Shown: positions 1-5,279 of the stretch, piece after piece | Layout of the letters: every line of letters begins with the position of its first letter | Numbering within the stretch: position 1 is the first letter of the stretch | Origin: Candidatus Atribacteria bacterium 4572_76 | Lineage (GTDB): Bacteria; Atribacterota; Phoenicimicrobiia; Phoenicimicrobiales; Phoenicimicrobiaceae | DNA: 5,279 nt | NCBI GenBank assembly: GCA_002084865.1 | Contig: NBMG01000054.1 | Span: forward strand, 1 to 5,279 | Direction: 5' to 3' | Notes under the pieces: generated by a model | The model's database searches: none | Seen by the model: only the letters and a program-made list of their open reading frames with translations | Told to the model about the DNA's origin: nothing | Position numbers and translations under genes: made by a program

Positions 1-828
1 AGGGAAGACAATCAGAGCTTTCCGGTGACCGTTGATAAATCCGGAAAATGGCTTCGGTTGACTATTAAAAATAATCACGGCGACAGTGAATATACAGAGC
101 TCATGGATTTTCGTGCTTTCGGAAAACAACTTACCAAAACACCCTTAGCCAATGTTTCCGGGACATATGAGACGAATTATCACGATTTTCATCTAAGGCA
201 AGAAGGAACATCAGTTACCGGATGTTATGAATGGGATGAAGGAGTATTAAATGGAGGCATTGAAGATCGTATCATGAAATTTACCTGGATTGAACCAGGA
301 CAGAAAGGTCCGGCCATTATGATATTTACCCCCGATGGAGAAAAATTTTTTGGTCTTTGGTGGTACGAAGGGAAGGAAGATTCACAAGGCCAAATATGGA
401 ACGGAACAAAAAAATCTCAAGATGTTGGCGGCTGTCCTCATTGGGAAGGCGGAGTGCAGGAACAGATGACAAGTGAGCTTTTGGAATACGGCAGGGTAAG
501 ACTTTACGGTATTAACTTTGATTATGATTCTGATATCATTCGGACTGAATCCAAGCCTACTCTGGATAAAATCGTTGCCATGCTCAAATCTGAACAAACC
601 ATGCAGTTAATTATTGAAGGACACACTGATTCAGACGGAACTACCGAACATAATCAAATTCTTTCCGAGAATCGTGCGGAATCAGTTAAATTATATCTGG
701 TTTCCGCAGGCATTTCTTCCTCTCGACTCTTTACAAAAGGCTATGGTGAATCTGTACCGGTCGCACCCAACACGACTGCTACCGGGAAGGCTCAGAATCG
801 GCGTGTGGAACTGGTGGTTAAAGAGTAA
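1..828 (+). CDS. Envelope protein with galactose-binding-like, calycin-like and OmpA-like domains (5' partial)
   Basis: The frame is open to the left edge, so the gene starts upstream; the GTG at 25 is an internal Val in the domain, not a convincing start. Residues are numbered from the first visible codon. Residues 1-46 (KWLRLTIKNNHGD...YTELMDFRAFG) look like the end of an F5/8-type galactose-binding domain. Residues 54-139 (GTYETNY...GTSVTGCYEWDEG...WNGTKKS) resemble the calycin-like, lipocalin-type beta modules often written GTWxTxxG...VTGTYxxxxG. Residues 160-275 are an OmpA-like C-terminal domain: INFDYDSD, GHTDSDG, NQILSENRAESVKLYL, GYGES and NRRVEL are all present. Asp210 and Arg225, 15 residues apart, match the pair that binds diaminopimelate of peptidoglycan in OmpA proteins. 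The likely role is anchoring an envelope or surface protein to the cell wall; the ligand of the beta domains is unknown. OmpA assignment is firm, the two N-terminal ones moderate. Confidence 0.88.
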   Translation, partial: REDNQSFPVTVDKSGKWLRLTIKNNHGDSEYTELMDFRAFGKQLTKTPLANVSGTYETNYHDFHLRQEGTSVTGCYEWDEGVLNGGIEDRIMKFTWIEPGQKGPAIMIFTPDGEKFFGLWWYEGKEDSQGQIWNGTKKSQDVGGCPHWEGGVQEQMTSELLEYGRVRLYGINFDYDSDIIRTESKPTLDKIVAMLKSEQTMQLIIEGHTDSDGTTEHNQILSENRAESVKLYLVSAGISSSRLFTKGYGESVPVAPNTTATGKAQNRRVELVVKE

Positions 829-944
829 AAAATACCGTTTATATCCAAAGTCATTAACTGGTTAAAATCCGGCTGTGAAAAACAGATTATAGATATGGTT
901 AAAAAATTAAGTAGCTATTCTAGATGGGAGATATTAAAGATTAT

Positions 945-2993
945 ATGGCTAGAAAAGTAATAATATTGATTATATCCTTGATTACATTTTTAATTTTCAG
1001 TGCTTCCCTCTACGCTCAAGACGAAATTAAATGGGAAGGTACAATAAATGTTACTCAAATAGAAGTCGGTGCTTATCCTAAAGTTGGAGAAAGAATTACT
1101 AACTGGAATATTAACGTAAAGTGGGAAGAAGTTGAGCGTGTTGATGTTCAAGATGGGGATGGAAACCTCGTGGGGCAATTCGTACGTCTTCAAGATGATG
1201 GTTCTACCTGGTCGGGAGAGCAAAGTGGTACGTTCATTACCGAAGGTGTCGGTACATTGGCCGAAGAGATCTATTCAGGAGAGGGAAGCGGATATGGTAA
1301 TGTTATCTATATGGGCTGGATTTATTATAGTCTTTCAGAAAATGATCCGCTAGCAAAAATCATTCCAAACGGAACATATTTTTTCCTGAAAAATAGCGGT
1401 AGCGATTTATCTTTCAACACAACCTGTACTCATAATTATTACTGGTCAGAAGGGAGCTCCACAAACCTGACCTCTTCTGTGGCAATGGCGGGATTTTTTG
1501 TCGGTAAGATGTTTGCCGGTCCTTATGAAACAAAAAACCCGGTAAAAGTTGAGGAAATCAGCTCTGATTTTATTTCCTATGATATGCTGGCATTTGATAC
1601 TCAAGCCCGGGTTATTGTGGATGGAAAAATGAGTGGGAATTATGATAACTCTATTCAAATGAAAAGCCCTGGCGGGCTTGACCATATCAGGAATATATGC
1701 TCATGGGATATAAAGAAAGGGCTTGATATCCATCCGATTATTCGCAAGGTAGAAAAAAGCTGGCTGCCAATGGGAGGAGAAGAAGAGAATACTGTTTCGA
1801 TTACCGCAGAAATTGAAGAAGATAAGAATTTAGCAGGTAAATGGGAATTTACGCTTTATAAAGTGAGTAACGAAAAAGGTTATTGCTTGAATTCCGGAGA
1901 AGGAGAAGAATACGACCTTGAGTTTGTCAATAATCAAGAAGGTTTTATCGAAACTAAAGATGGGGAGAAGGATGGTGAATGGATAATAGAAACCACCGAA
2001 ACCTCGAATAAAGCTGTTGTGGCCATACAATCACATGATTATGGGGCCTGGGGAAAATTGAAAGCAAGAGTTAGTGTAGATGGCATATGGTATGAATGTA
2101 AAACTGAAAATGGCGATGATTATATTACCGTTCCCTTCGACGAGGATGAAGACCGCATTGCTGATTACTGGGAAGAGCAGTATGATGTTTATGATAAGGA
2201 TGAGAACTGGGATGAAGACCCCAAACCCTCCGGTCAAAACAGCAATGGTGACGGTATATCTCTTTATGAGGAATACCGGGGGTTTGAAGATGAAAGCTAC
2301 CAACACGAACGTCTTAACCCACAGGTTAAAGAACTTTTTGTAAGAGACGAAGATGGACTGGTAGCACAATCCGGCTTTGATGTGGTGTCTGGTTTGCGGG
2401 TTTTCTATATCGGTGAAGATGGCTGGACCGGTGCGGACGAGTGGAGCGACTCGTTTTACCGATTGACTGTTGATTCGGAAAAACGGGTAGTTAATTTTAA
2501 TACCTCCGGTTTTGGTCATATAGTGGACCAGCATGCCCTGCATGTGGTAATGAAAGAAAAGGGAGAAATAATATTAAAGGGAGAAGATTCGTACGGTTGT
2601 GTTTTTTCAACCTTGGATTCACGATCACCGGCATCCACAAAATATGTCGCTGTTTTTGATGATGAAATTGTTAAAGAATGTCGGAAGACTGTGGAACTTG
2701 AAATGGATATGGACGATGAATTTGTTTTAACGAACGAAGAGATTGAAGCCATAATTGAACAACTTATAATAGTTACCACCTTGCATGAAATGGGTCATGG
2801 CGTGGGAGTTGAACACCACGCTCCAAATCCTTCAGGAGGTGATAAGATGTGCGTTATGCGCTATTTCAGTCTGGAAGATATTGTTTTAGGTCTTGCACCT
2901 TGGCCATCTATCTTTTGCCGTCAGACCGACTATAATAACAGCTCTGCTTCCGGTAAAAGCTGTTGGAGCCAGATCCAAGTGAGTGACGAATAA
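945..2993 (+). CDS. Secreted metzincin-type zinc metallopeptidase with calcium-binding segment
   Basis: A 682-residue protein counted from the ATG at 945. That start gives a textbook signal peptide (MARK, hydrophobic run, SLYA/QDE; cleavage probably after Ala24). The in-frame ATG at 924 would add the acidic MGDIKDY in front of the signal and has no ribosome site; GGGAGA (926-931) precedes 945 at a rather long spacing. Residues 25-260 match no family I recognise. Residues 263-395 look like an Ig-like domain (GYC, DYGAWGKLKARV). Residues 399-440 are acidic and resemble thrombospondin type 3/EF-hand-like calcium repeats (DEDEDRIADYWEE, then NSNGDGISLYEEYRGF). The C-terminus carries HExxHxxGxxH: His614, Glu615, His618, Gly621 and His624, with His625 adjacent. 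A Met-turn, CVMRY (Met638), follows 14 residues later, as metzincins require. Cysteines at 636, in FCRQ and in SCWS may form disulfides. Substrate is unknown. The 116-base gap from the upstream gene holds no terminator, so cotranscription is possible but unproven. Confidence 0.85.
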   Translation: MARKVIILIISLITFLIFSASLYAQDEIKWEGTINVTQIEVGAYPKVGERITNWNINVKWEEVERVDVQDGDGNLVGQFVRLQDDGSTWSGEQSGTFITEGVGTLAEEIYSGEGSGYGNVIYMGWIYYSLSENDPLAKIIPNGTYFFLKNSGSDLSFNTTCTHNYYWSEGSSTNLTSSVAMAGFFVGKMFAGPYETKNPVKVEEISSDFISYDMLAFDTQARVIVDGKMSGNYDNSIQMKSPGGLDHIRNICSWDIKKGLDIHPIIRKVEKSWLPMGGEEENTVSITAEIEEDKNLAGKWEFTLYKVSNEKGYCLNSGEGEEYDLEFVNNQEGFIETKDGEKDGEWIIETTETSNKAVVAIQSHDYGAWGKLKARVSVDGIWYECKTENGDDYITVPFDEDEDRIADYWEEQYDVYDKDENWDEDPKPSGQNSNGDGISLYEEYRGFEDESYQHERLNPQVKELFVRDEDGLVAQSGFDVVSGLRVFYIGEDGWTGADEWSDSFYRLTVDSEKRVVNFNTSGFGHIVDQHALHVVMKEKGEIILKGEDSYGCVFSTLDSRSPASTKYVAVFDDEIVKECRKTVELEMDMDDEFVLTNEEIEAIIEQLIIVTTLHEMGHGVGVEHHAPNPSGGDKMCVMRYFSLEDIVLGLAPWPSIFCRQTDYNNSSASGKSCWSQIQVSDE

Positions 2994-3038
2994 CTTAATG
3001 TAAATAGCTCCAGAGGAATGGTATTAAAAAATAAAAAA

Positions 3039-3058
3039 TAGGGACCTACCCCATTTTA
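3039..3058. repeat. GGGAC-type mini-palindrome (REP-like element candidate)
   Basis: The segment reads TAGGGACCTACCCCATTTTA. TAGG and CCTA form an inverted repeat around GA, and GGG can pair with CCC around ACCTA. It is a G+C island in a very AT-rich surround. It resembles the widespread GGGAC...CCCC-ATTTT motifs that occur as dispersed short elements in many environmental bacteria, some next to REP-associated Y1 transposases. No transposase is visible here. A related (T)AGGGAC motif lies on the minus strand at the right edge of the window. Confidence 0.4.
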
Positions 3059-3075
3059 TCATTTTATTTCACCTT

Positions 3076-3101
3076 AAAAAACCACCTTCTTTGAAGGTGG
3101 T
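3076..3101 (-). terminator. Rho-independent terminator acting on minus-strand transcripts
   Basis: A perfect 9-bp stem, ACCACCTTC (3081-3089) and GAAGGTGGT (3093-3101), encloses a TTT loop. Read on the minus strand, the stem is followed directly by a run of T (the complement of the As at 3076-3081), the classic intrinsic terminator layout. Read on the + strand, the bases after the stem (AATGGTTTGG) are not a T-tract, so it would be a poor terminator for the metallopeptidase transcript. No minus-strand gene remains to the right to feed it. Confidence 0.65.
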
Positions 3102-3291
3102 AATGGTTTGGAATAGGTTGCTATTAAATTAAAGAAGAGAGGAAGAAAGTAAATTTCAAAATTATTATGAATTATCTTAGAAGAAAAACAATAAAAGGAT
3201 AAATTAAATCCGCGTAAGGATTATAGGTATACATATTAACTAAAAAATAATATCAGAAATTAGAAAAATATTGTCAATAATAAGGAGGGAT

Positions 3292-3308
3292 AAAAGAGGA
3301 TTTTAAAA
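3292..3308 (+). repeat. 17-bp direct repeat, copy 1
   Basis: AAAAGAGGATTTTAAAA is repeated exactly at 3450-3466. This copy supplies the AGAGGA ribosome-site-like sequence in front of the zinc-ribbon remnant. Its simple AT-rich composition means some of the identity could be chance. Confidence 0.45.
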
Positions 3309-3406
3309 TAGTAAAATATGGATGTAAAAAATGTGCTAAAATATGGTATATTCGAAATCATTCGGATATCTACCCAGATGGTGGCGGCAAGTTAAGAAAA
3401 GGTTAA
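3308..3406 (+). pseudogene. Decayed zinc-ribbon mini-gene (about 32 codons)
   Basis: This frame, with no stop until TAA at 3404-3406, translates as IVKYGCKKCAKIWYIRNHSD followed by IYPDGGGKLRKG. It closely follows the pattern of very small bacterial zinc-ribbon proteins, (M)VKYxCKKCGKIWY...CPDCGGKL. The first knuckle CxxC is intact (codons 3323 and 3332). In the second knuckle both cysteine positions are replaced: TAC (Tyr, 3371) where TGC would stand and GGT (Gly, 3380) where TGT would stand. The expected ATG is ATA at 3308, seven bases after AGAGGA (3295-3300), which is ideal ribosome-site spacing. The ORF has no ATG, GTG or TTG anywhere. I infer a pseudogene that lost its start and half of its metal site; translation from ATA cannot be excluded. 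Homology is judged by eye only. Confidence 0.5.
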
Positions 3407-3449
3407 GGAGCAGAAAATAAATAAAAAGGAAATAAAAAATATCCTGAAA

Positions 3450-3466
3450 AAAAGAGGATTTTAAAA
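3450..3466 (+). repeat. 17-bp direct repeat, copy 2
   Basis: Exact second copy of AAAAGAGGATTTTAAAA, 158 bases downstream of copy 1. Here it is not followed by a usable reading frame: the TTG at 3469 runs into a stop after five codons. Confidence 0.45.
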
Positions 3467-3525
3467 AATTGATAGAATTTAAATAATAATGCTGTTTATG
3501 TGCTAATTTATCTTATACGCTTAAT

Positions 3526-3530
3526 AGGAG
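3526..3530 (+). promoter_or_regulatory. Strong Shine-Dalgarno of the HD-GYP gene
   Basis: AGGAG lies nine bases ahead of the ATG at 3540, the best ribosome site in this region. It decides where the signalling gene originally began: the ATG at 3540, not the in-frame TTG at 3581, which has only AAGGGGAAG about 13 bases before it. Confidence 0.7.
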
Positions 3531-3539
3531 ACGAATAAG

Positions 3540-3572
3540 ATGAAAGATGAGACTAAAAAGGGGAAGAATTAA
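3540..3572 (+). pseudogene. Original N-terminus of the HD-GYP gene, now out of frame
   Basis: From the ATG at 3540 the frame reads MKDETKKGKN and stops at TAA (3570-3572). If one base is restored in the A5-G4 run at 3555-3563, it becomes MKDETKKGEELIKELKNLKK and runs into the body of the signalling gene. That matches the MKDxxKTKEQLINEL-type start common to PAS sensor proteins of this style. The body frame is itself open leftward to 3557. The displacement is a -1 relation, equal to one missing base. It may be a real mutation, a phase-variable tract, a sequencing error in a homopolymer, or a ribosomal slip at AAAAAG. Confidence 0.6.
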
Positions 3573-3580
3573 TAAAAGAA

Positions 3581-5083
3581 TTGAAAAATTTAAAGAAAGA
3601 ACGAGAGAAAAAAACAATAAATAACAATACCGAAAGAAAGCAAGTAGAGAGAAGAAAAAGGCAACCCGTAAATGAAATGAATTTTTTATATAAAACTACC
3701 CTTGATTTTATTCAATTAGACCCCAAAGGTGATATCTACCGATTAATTGGAGATAAACTAAAAGAAATCATTGGTGATTCTATTATTTTAGTCAACTCCT
3801 ATGATAAAGTTTCTGATAGTATCCATGTGCGTGCTCTGGAAGGTGTTGTTGGAGAAAAGATAAGAAAAGCTTTAAAGATCATAGGTAAAGACATTTTTGC
3901 TATGTCCTTTCCTATAATCAATGAGGAAGTGAGAAATACACTTATTCGAGGTGAACTATTTAAAATACCCGGAGGTCTTTATGAACTATCTTTTGAGCAA
4001 ATACCAAAAGGTATTTGTAATATTTTAGAGAAATTTTTAAATGTAGGGGAAATATATTTTAGCAGTTTCACTAGAGGCAAGGAATTATTTGGGAATATAA
4101 TAATTATTATGCCTAAGGGGATTGAATTACAAAATCGAGAATTTATAAATACTTTTATAAAACAAGCCGCAATAGCATTGCAAAAAAAACAAGCAGAAGA
4201 AGAGTTAAAAGACTCGGAAGAGCGTTTAAAAATATTATTTAATTATGCTCCTGATGCTTATTATATAAATGATTTAAAAGGTAATTTTATCGATAGTAAT
4301 AAGGCAGCAGAAAGATTAATGGGTTATAAAAAAGAAGAATTAATCGGAAAGAGTTTCTTAAAGTTAAATTTACTTACTCCTGCTGATATACCTAAAGCAG
4401 CTAAATTGTTAGTGAAAAATCTGAGAGGACAAGCAACAGGGCCAGATGAGTTTGTATTAAACAGAAAAGATAATAGTAAAGTGACAGTTGAGATCTCCAC
4501 TTATCCCGTAAAGATTAAGGGAAAGACTTTAGTATTAGGTATAGCAAGAGATATCACTGAGCGCAAGCAGGCAGAAGAAAAATTACGAGAAAGTCATCAG
4601 AAACTCAAAAAAACCATGGATGCAACCATTGAAACCATGTCCAAGATAATAGAGATCAAAGACCCCTATACTGCCGGTCACCAGCAGAGGGTTTCTCAAT
4701 TGACCACAGCTATAGCTAAAGAACTTAACTTTTCTCCGGATAGGATTGAAGGGATAAGGATAGTCTCTCTCATTCATGATATCGGAAAGATAAGCGTACC
4801 TACTGAAATCCTAAGCAAGACCACTACCTTATCCGATATAGAGTTCAGTCTAATAAAAGGACATTCCCAGGCCGGATTCGATATCTTAAAAGCCATAGAT
4901 TTTTCCTATCCTGTAGCAAACATTGTCTTTCAGCATCATGAACGCTTAGATGGTTCTGGATATCCCAATAATTTAAAAGGTGATGAGATTCTCCTGGAAG
5001 CCCGCATTTTAGGAGTAGCTGATGTAGTAGAAGCCATGTCTTCTCACCGCCCTTATTTCGGAAGTAGTAGATGCTTGCCTTAA
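3581..5083 (+). CDS. GAF-like/PAS/HD-GYP signalling protein, probable c-di-GMP phosphodiesterase, damaged at both ends
   Basis: The continuous frame, taken from TTG 3581, is 500 residues. Residues 1-30 are a charged linker. About 31-205 is a GAF-like sensor ending in FGNIIIIMPKG...FINTFIKQAAIALQ. About 211-330 is a PAS domain (SEERLKILFNYAPDAYYIND, closing with ARDITERKQAEEKL). About 345-500 is an HD-GYP domain, which in this family hydrolyses cyclic di-GMP at a di- or tri-iron centre. The ligand set is present: His367 (AGHQQRV), His399-Asp400 (HDIGKI), His428 (KGHSQAG), His452-His453-Glu454, DGSGYP (457-462) and Asp481 (VADVVEAM). There is no signal peptide or membrane segment, so it is probably cytosolic. 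The natural start is probably ATG 3540, one base out of frame. After SSHRPY (5053-5056) the family usually continues for about 40 more residues; here it reads FGSSRCLP and stops. The catalytic core may survive, but the C-terminal helices are lost, so activity is uncertain. G+C is lower than in the two genes to the left. Confidence 0.85.
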   Translation: MKNLKKEREKKTINNNTERKQVERRKRQPVNEMNFLYKTTLDFIQLDPKGDIYRLIGDKLKEIIGDSIILVNSYDKVSDSIHVRALEGVVGEKIRKALKIIGKDIFAMSFPIINEEVRNTLIRGELFKIPGGLYELSFEQIPKGICNILEKFLNVGEIYFSSFTRGKELFGNIIIIMPKGIELQNREFINTFIKQAAIALQKKQAEEELKDSEERLKILFNYAPDAYYINDLKGNFIDSNKAAERLMGYKKEELIGKSFLKLNLLTPADIPKAAKLLVKNLRGQATGPDEFVLNRKDNSKVTVEISTYPVKIKGKTLVLGIARDITERKQAEEKLRESHQKLKKTMDATIETMSKIIEIKDPYTAGHQQRVSQLTTAIAKELNFSPDRIEGIRIVSLIHDIGKISVPTEILSKTTTLSDIEFSLIKGHSQAGFDILKAIDFSYPVANIVFQHHERLDGSGYPNNLKGDEILLEARILGVADVVEAMSSHRPYFGSSRCLP

Positions 5084-5117
5084 GCTCTTCAAAGAAAAGG
5101 GATTTAAATTTAAATAG
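5061..5117 (+). pseudogene. Displaced C-terminal end of the HD-GYP domain
   Basis: In a different frame from the body, these codons read EVVDACLKLFKEKGFKFK and stop at TAG (5115-5117). This is the usual ending of this kind of HD-GYP protein (EVVDACLKLFxEKGF). Normally about 20-25 residues, of the form RPALGxDKALEEI...GILYDP, stand between SSHRPY and EVVDAC. Here the two are joined within a few bases (5056-5061). I infer a deletion of roughly 65-75 bases, not a multiple of three, that joined them out of frame. Confidence 0.7.
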
Positions 5118-5279
5118 TCTTATTAAGGAGACTTTACTTTTTATTAGTATTTAAAAATAAAGACAACACATTCCGTTCTCTTAAACAATAGGGAAGGTGT
5201 ACCAGCTCAACAATTCGATAATTTTTAACGGAAAACCTATAGGGTATGAGTAAGTTTCTTAATAGGATATGCTGTCCCT
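5118..5279. other. Downstream region, no recognisable gene
   Basis: An AAGGAG (5125-5130) is not followed by a start codon at usable distance. All three + frames contain stops. A minus-strand frame is open from the right edge to a stop at 5134-5136 (about 47 residues, including RIVELVHLPYCLRERNVLSL) but has no recognisable motif and no visible start. CCTATAGG (5236-5243) is a perfect 8-bp palindrome of unknown meaning. No terminator for the signalling gene is evident. Confidence 0.5.
5263..5279 (-). repeat. AGGGAC-type imperfect palindrome at window edge
   Basis: On the minus strand this reads AGGGACAGCATATCCTA. It can fold as an imperfect hairpin: AGGGAYA-like arms with one bulged C and a three-base loop. 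It begins with the same AGGGAC as the 3039-3058 element but in inverse orientation. It may continue beyond the window, so its full form cannot be judged. Confidence 0.3.

Larger units (their letters stand above)
2994..3539. other. AT-rich intergenic region without an intact gene
   Basis: About 550 bases separate the metallopeptidase from the signalling gene. I find no intact gene on either strand, only short accidental frames (for example ATG at 3167 to a stop at 3200-3202, 11 codons, no ribosome site). What it does hold is listed separately: a GGGAC...CCCC mini-palindrome (3039-3058), a minus-direction terminator (3076-3101), a 17-bp direct repeat (3292-3308 and 3450-3466), a decayed zinc-ribbon mini-gene (3308-3406) and the ribosome site of the next gene (3526-3530). 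Base composition is markedly richer in A+T and in A-runs than the genes to the left. No promoter could be assigned with confidence; TTATAC at 3513-3518 is a possible -10 element but has no good -35 partner. Confidence 0.7.

Noticed and set aside
614..865. 83-codon + strand frame overlapping the OmpA-like domain
   Set aside because: It overlaps a clear OmpA domain in another frame and its translation has no domain character.
854..865. TTAAC-TG-GTTAA inverted repeat between the first two genes
   Set aside because: Five-base AT-rich arms are too short to call an operator or terminator, and no T-tract follows.
2031..2543. 170-codon open frame on the minus strand inside the metallopeptidase gene
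   Set aside because: It is antisense to a well-supported secreted protein; its Ile/Phe-rich composition is what the complement of acidic and Gly codons gives, and it has no motif.
3018..3041. Tiny frame after AGAGGA: ATG GTA TTA AAA AAT AAA AAA TAG
   Set aside because: Seven codons in an A-rich tract; no evidence of a leader peptide and no regulated gene directly downstream.
3469..3518. Possible promoter boxes (TTGATA, TTATAC) ahead of the HD-GYP gene
   Set aside because: No pair has acceptable spacing and sequence together; such matches are expected by chance in AT-rich DNA.
5134..5277. Minus-strand frame open to the right edge, about 47 residues
   Set aside because: No recognisable motif, no visible start and AT-rich accidental composition; it cannot be supported without sequence beyond the edge.
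1..5279. CRISPR arrays, tRNA or rRNA genes, integrase or transposase genes
   Set aside because: No regularly spaced repeats, cloverleaf, rRNA-like block or recombinase coding sequence was seen on either strand.

Overview
The window reads as part of a chromosome of an AT-rich, Gram-negative-type (diderm) bacterium. It holds three sizeable genes, all on the + strand. An OmpA-like peptidoglycan-binding domain and a Sec-type signal peptide indicate a two-membrane envelope. The third gene has a GAF-like/PAS/HD-GYP layout and an Arg/Lys/Glu-rich linker style (TERKQAEEKL) that I associate with environmental anaerobes such as Atribacterota, Aerophobetes-like lineages or deltaproteobacteria. That assignment is an inference from style only; no rRNA or marker gene is present.

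Layout. (1) Positions 1-828: the 3' part of an envelope protein with a galactose-binding-like tail, a calycin-like beta domain and a C-terminal OmpA-like domain; its start lies outside the window. (2) Positions 945-2993: a secreted protein of about 682 residues with a signal peptide, an uncharacterised N-terminal region, an Ig-like segment, an acidic calcium-binding (thrombospondin type 3-like) segment and a C-terminal metzincin zinc-protease site (HEMGHGVGVEHH plus a CVMRY Met-turn). (3) Positions 2994-3539: about 550 bases of very AT-rich sequence with no intact gene. It carries a GGGAC...CCCC mini-palindrome, a terminator hairpin that works only in the minus direction, a 17-bp direct repeat, and what looks like the decayed remains of a tiny zinc-ribbon gene. 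(4) Positions 3540-5117: a GAF-like/PAS/HD-GYP cyclic-di-GMP phosphodiesterase-type signalling gene with two reading-frame lesions. Its best Shine-Dalgarno and ATG (3526-3542) are one base out of frame with the body, and its last 18 codons have been displaced to another frame by an apparent internal deletion. (5) Positions 5118-5279: no recognisable gene; the window ends in another (T)AGGGAC-type element on the minus strand.

The first two genes could both act at or outside the cell envelope, but nothing shows that they share a pathway, and a 116-base gap separates them. The signalling gene is separated from them by the decaying spacer and is clearly lower in G+C. The right half of the window therefore looks like a region undergoing gene erosion. 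The most interesting points are the double lesion of the HD-GYP gene, the fossil zinc-ribbon gene beside it, and the exported metzincin, which may belong to a poorly described family.
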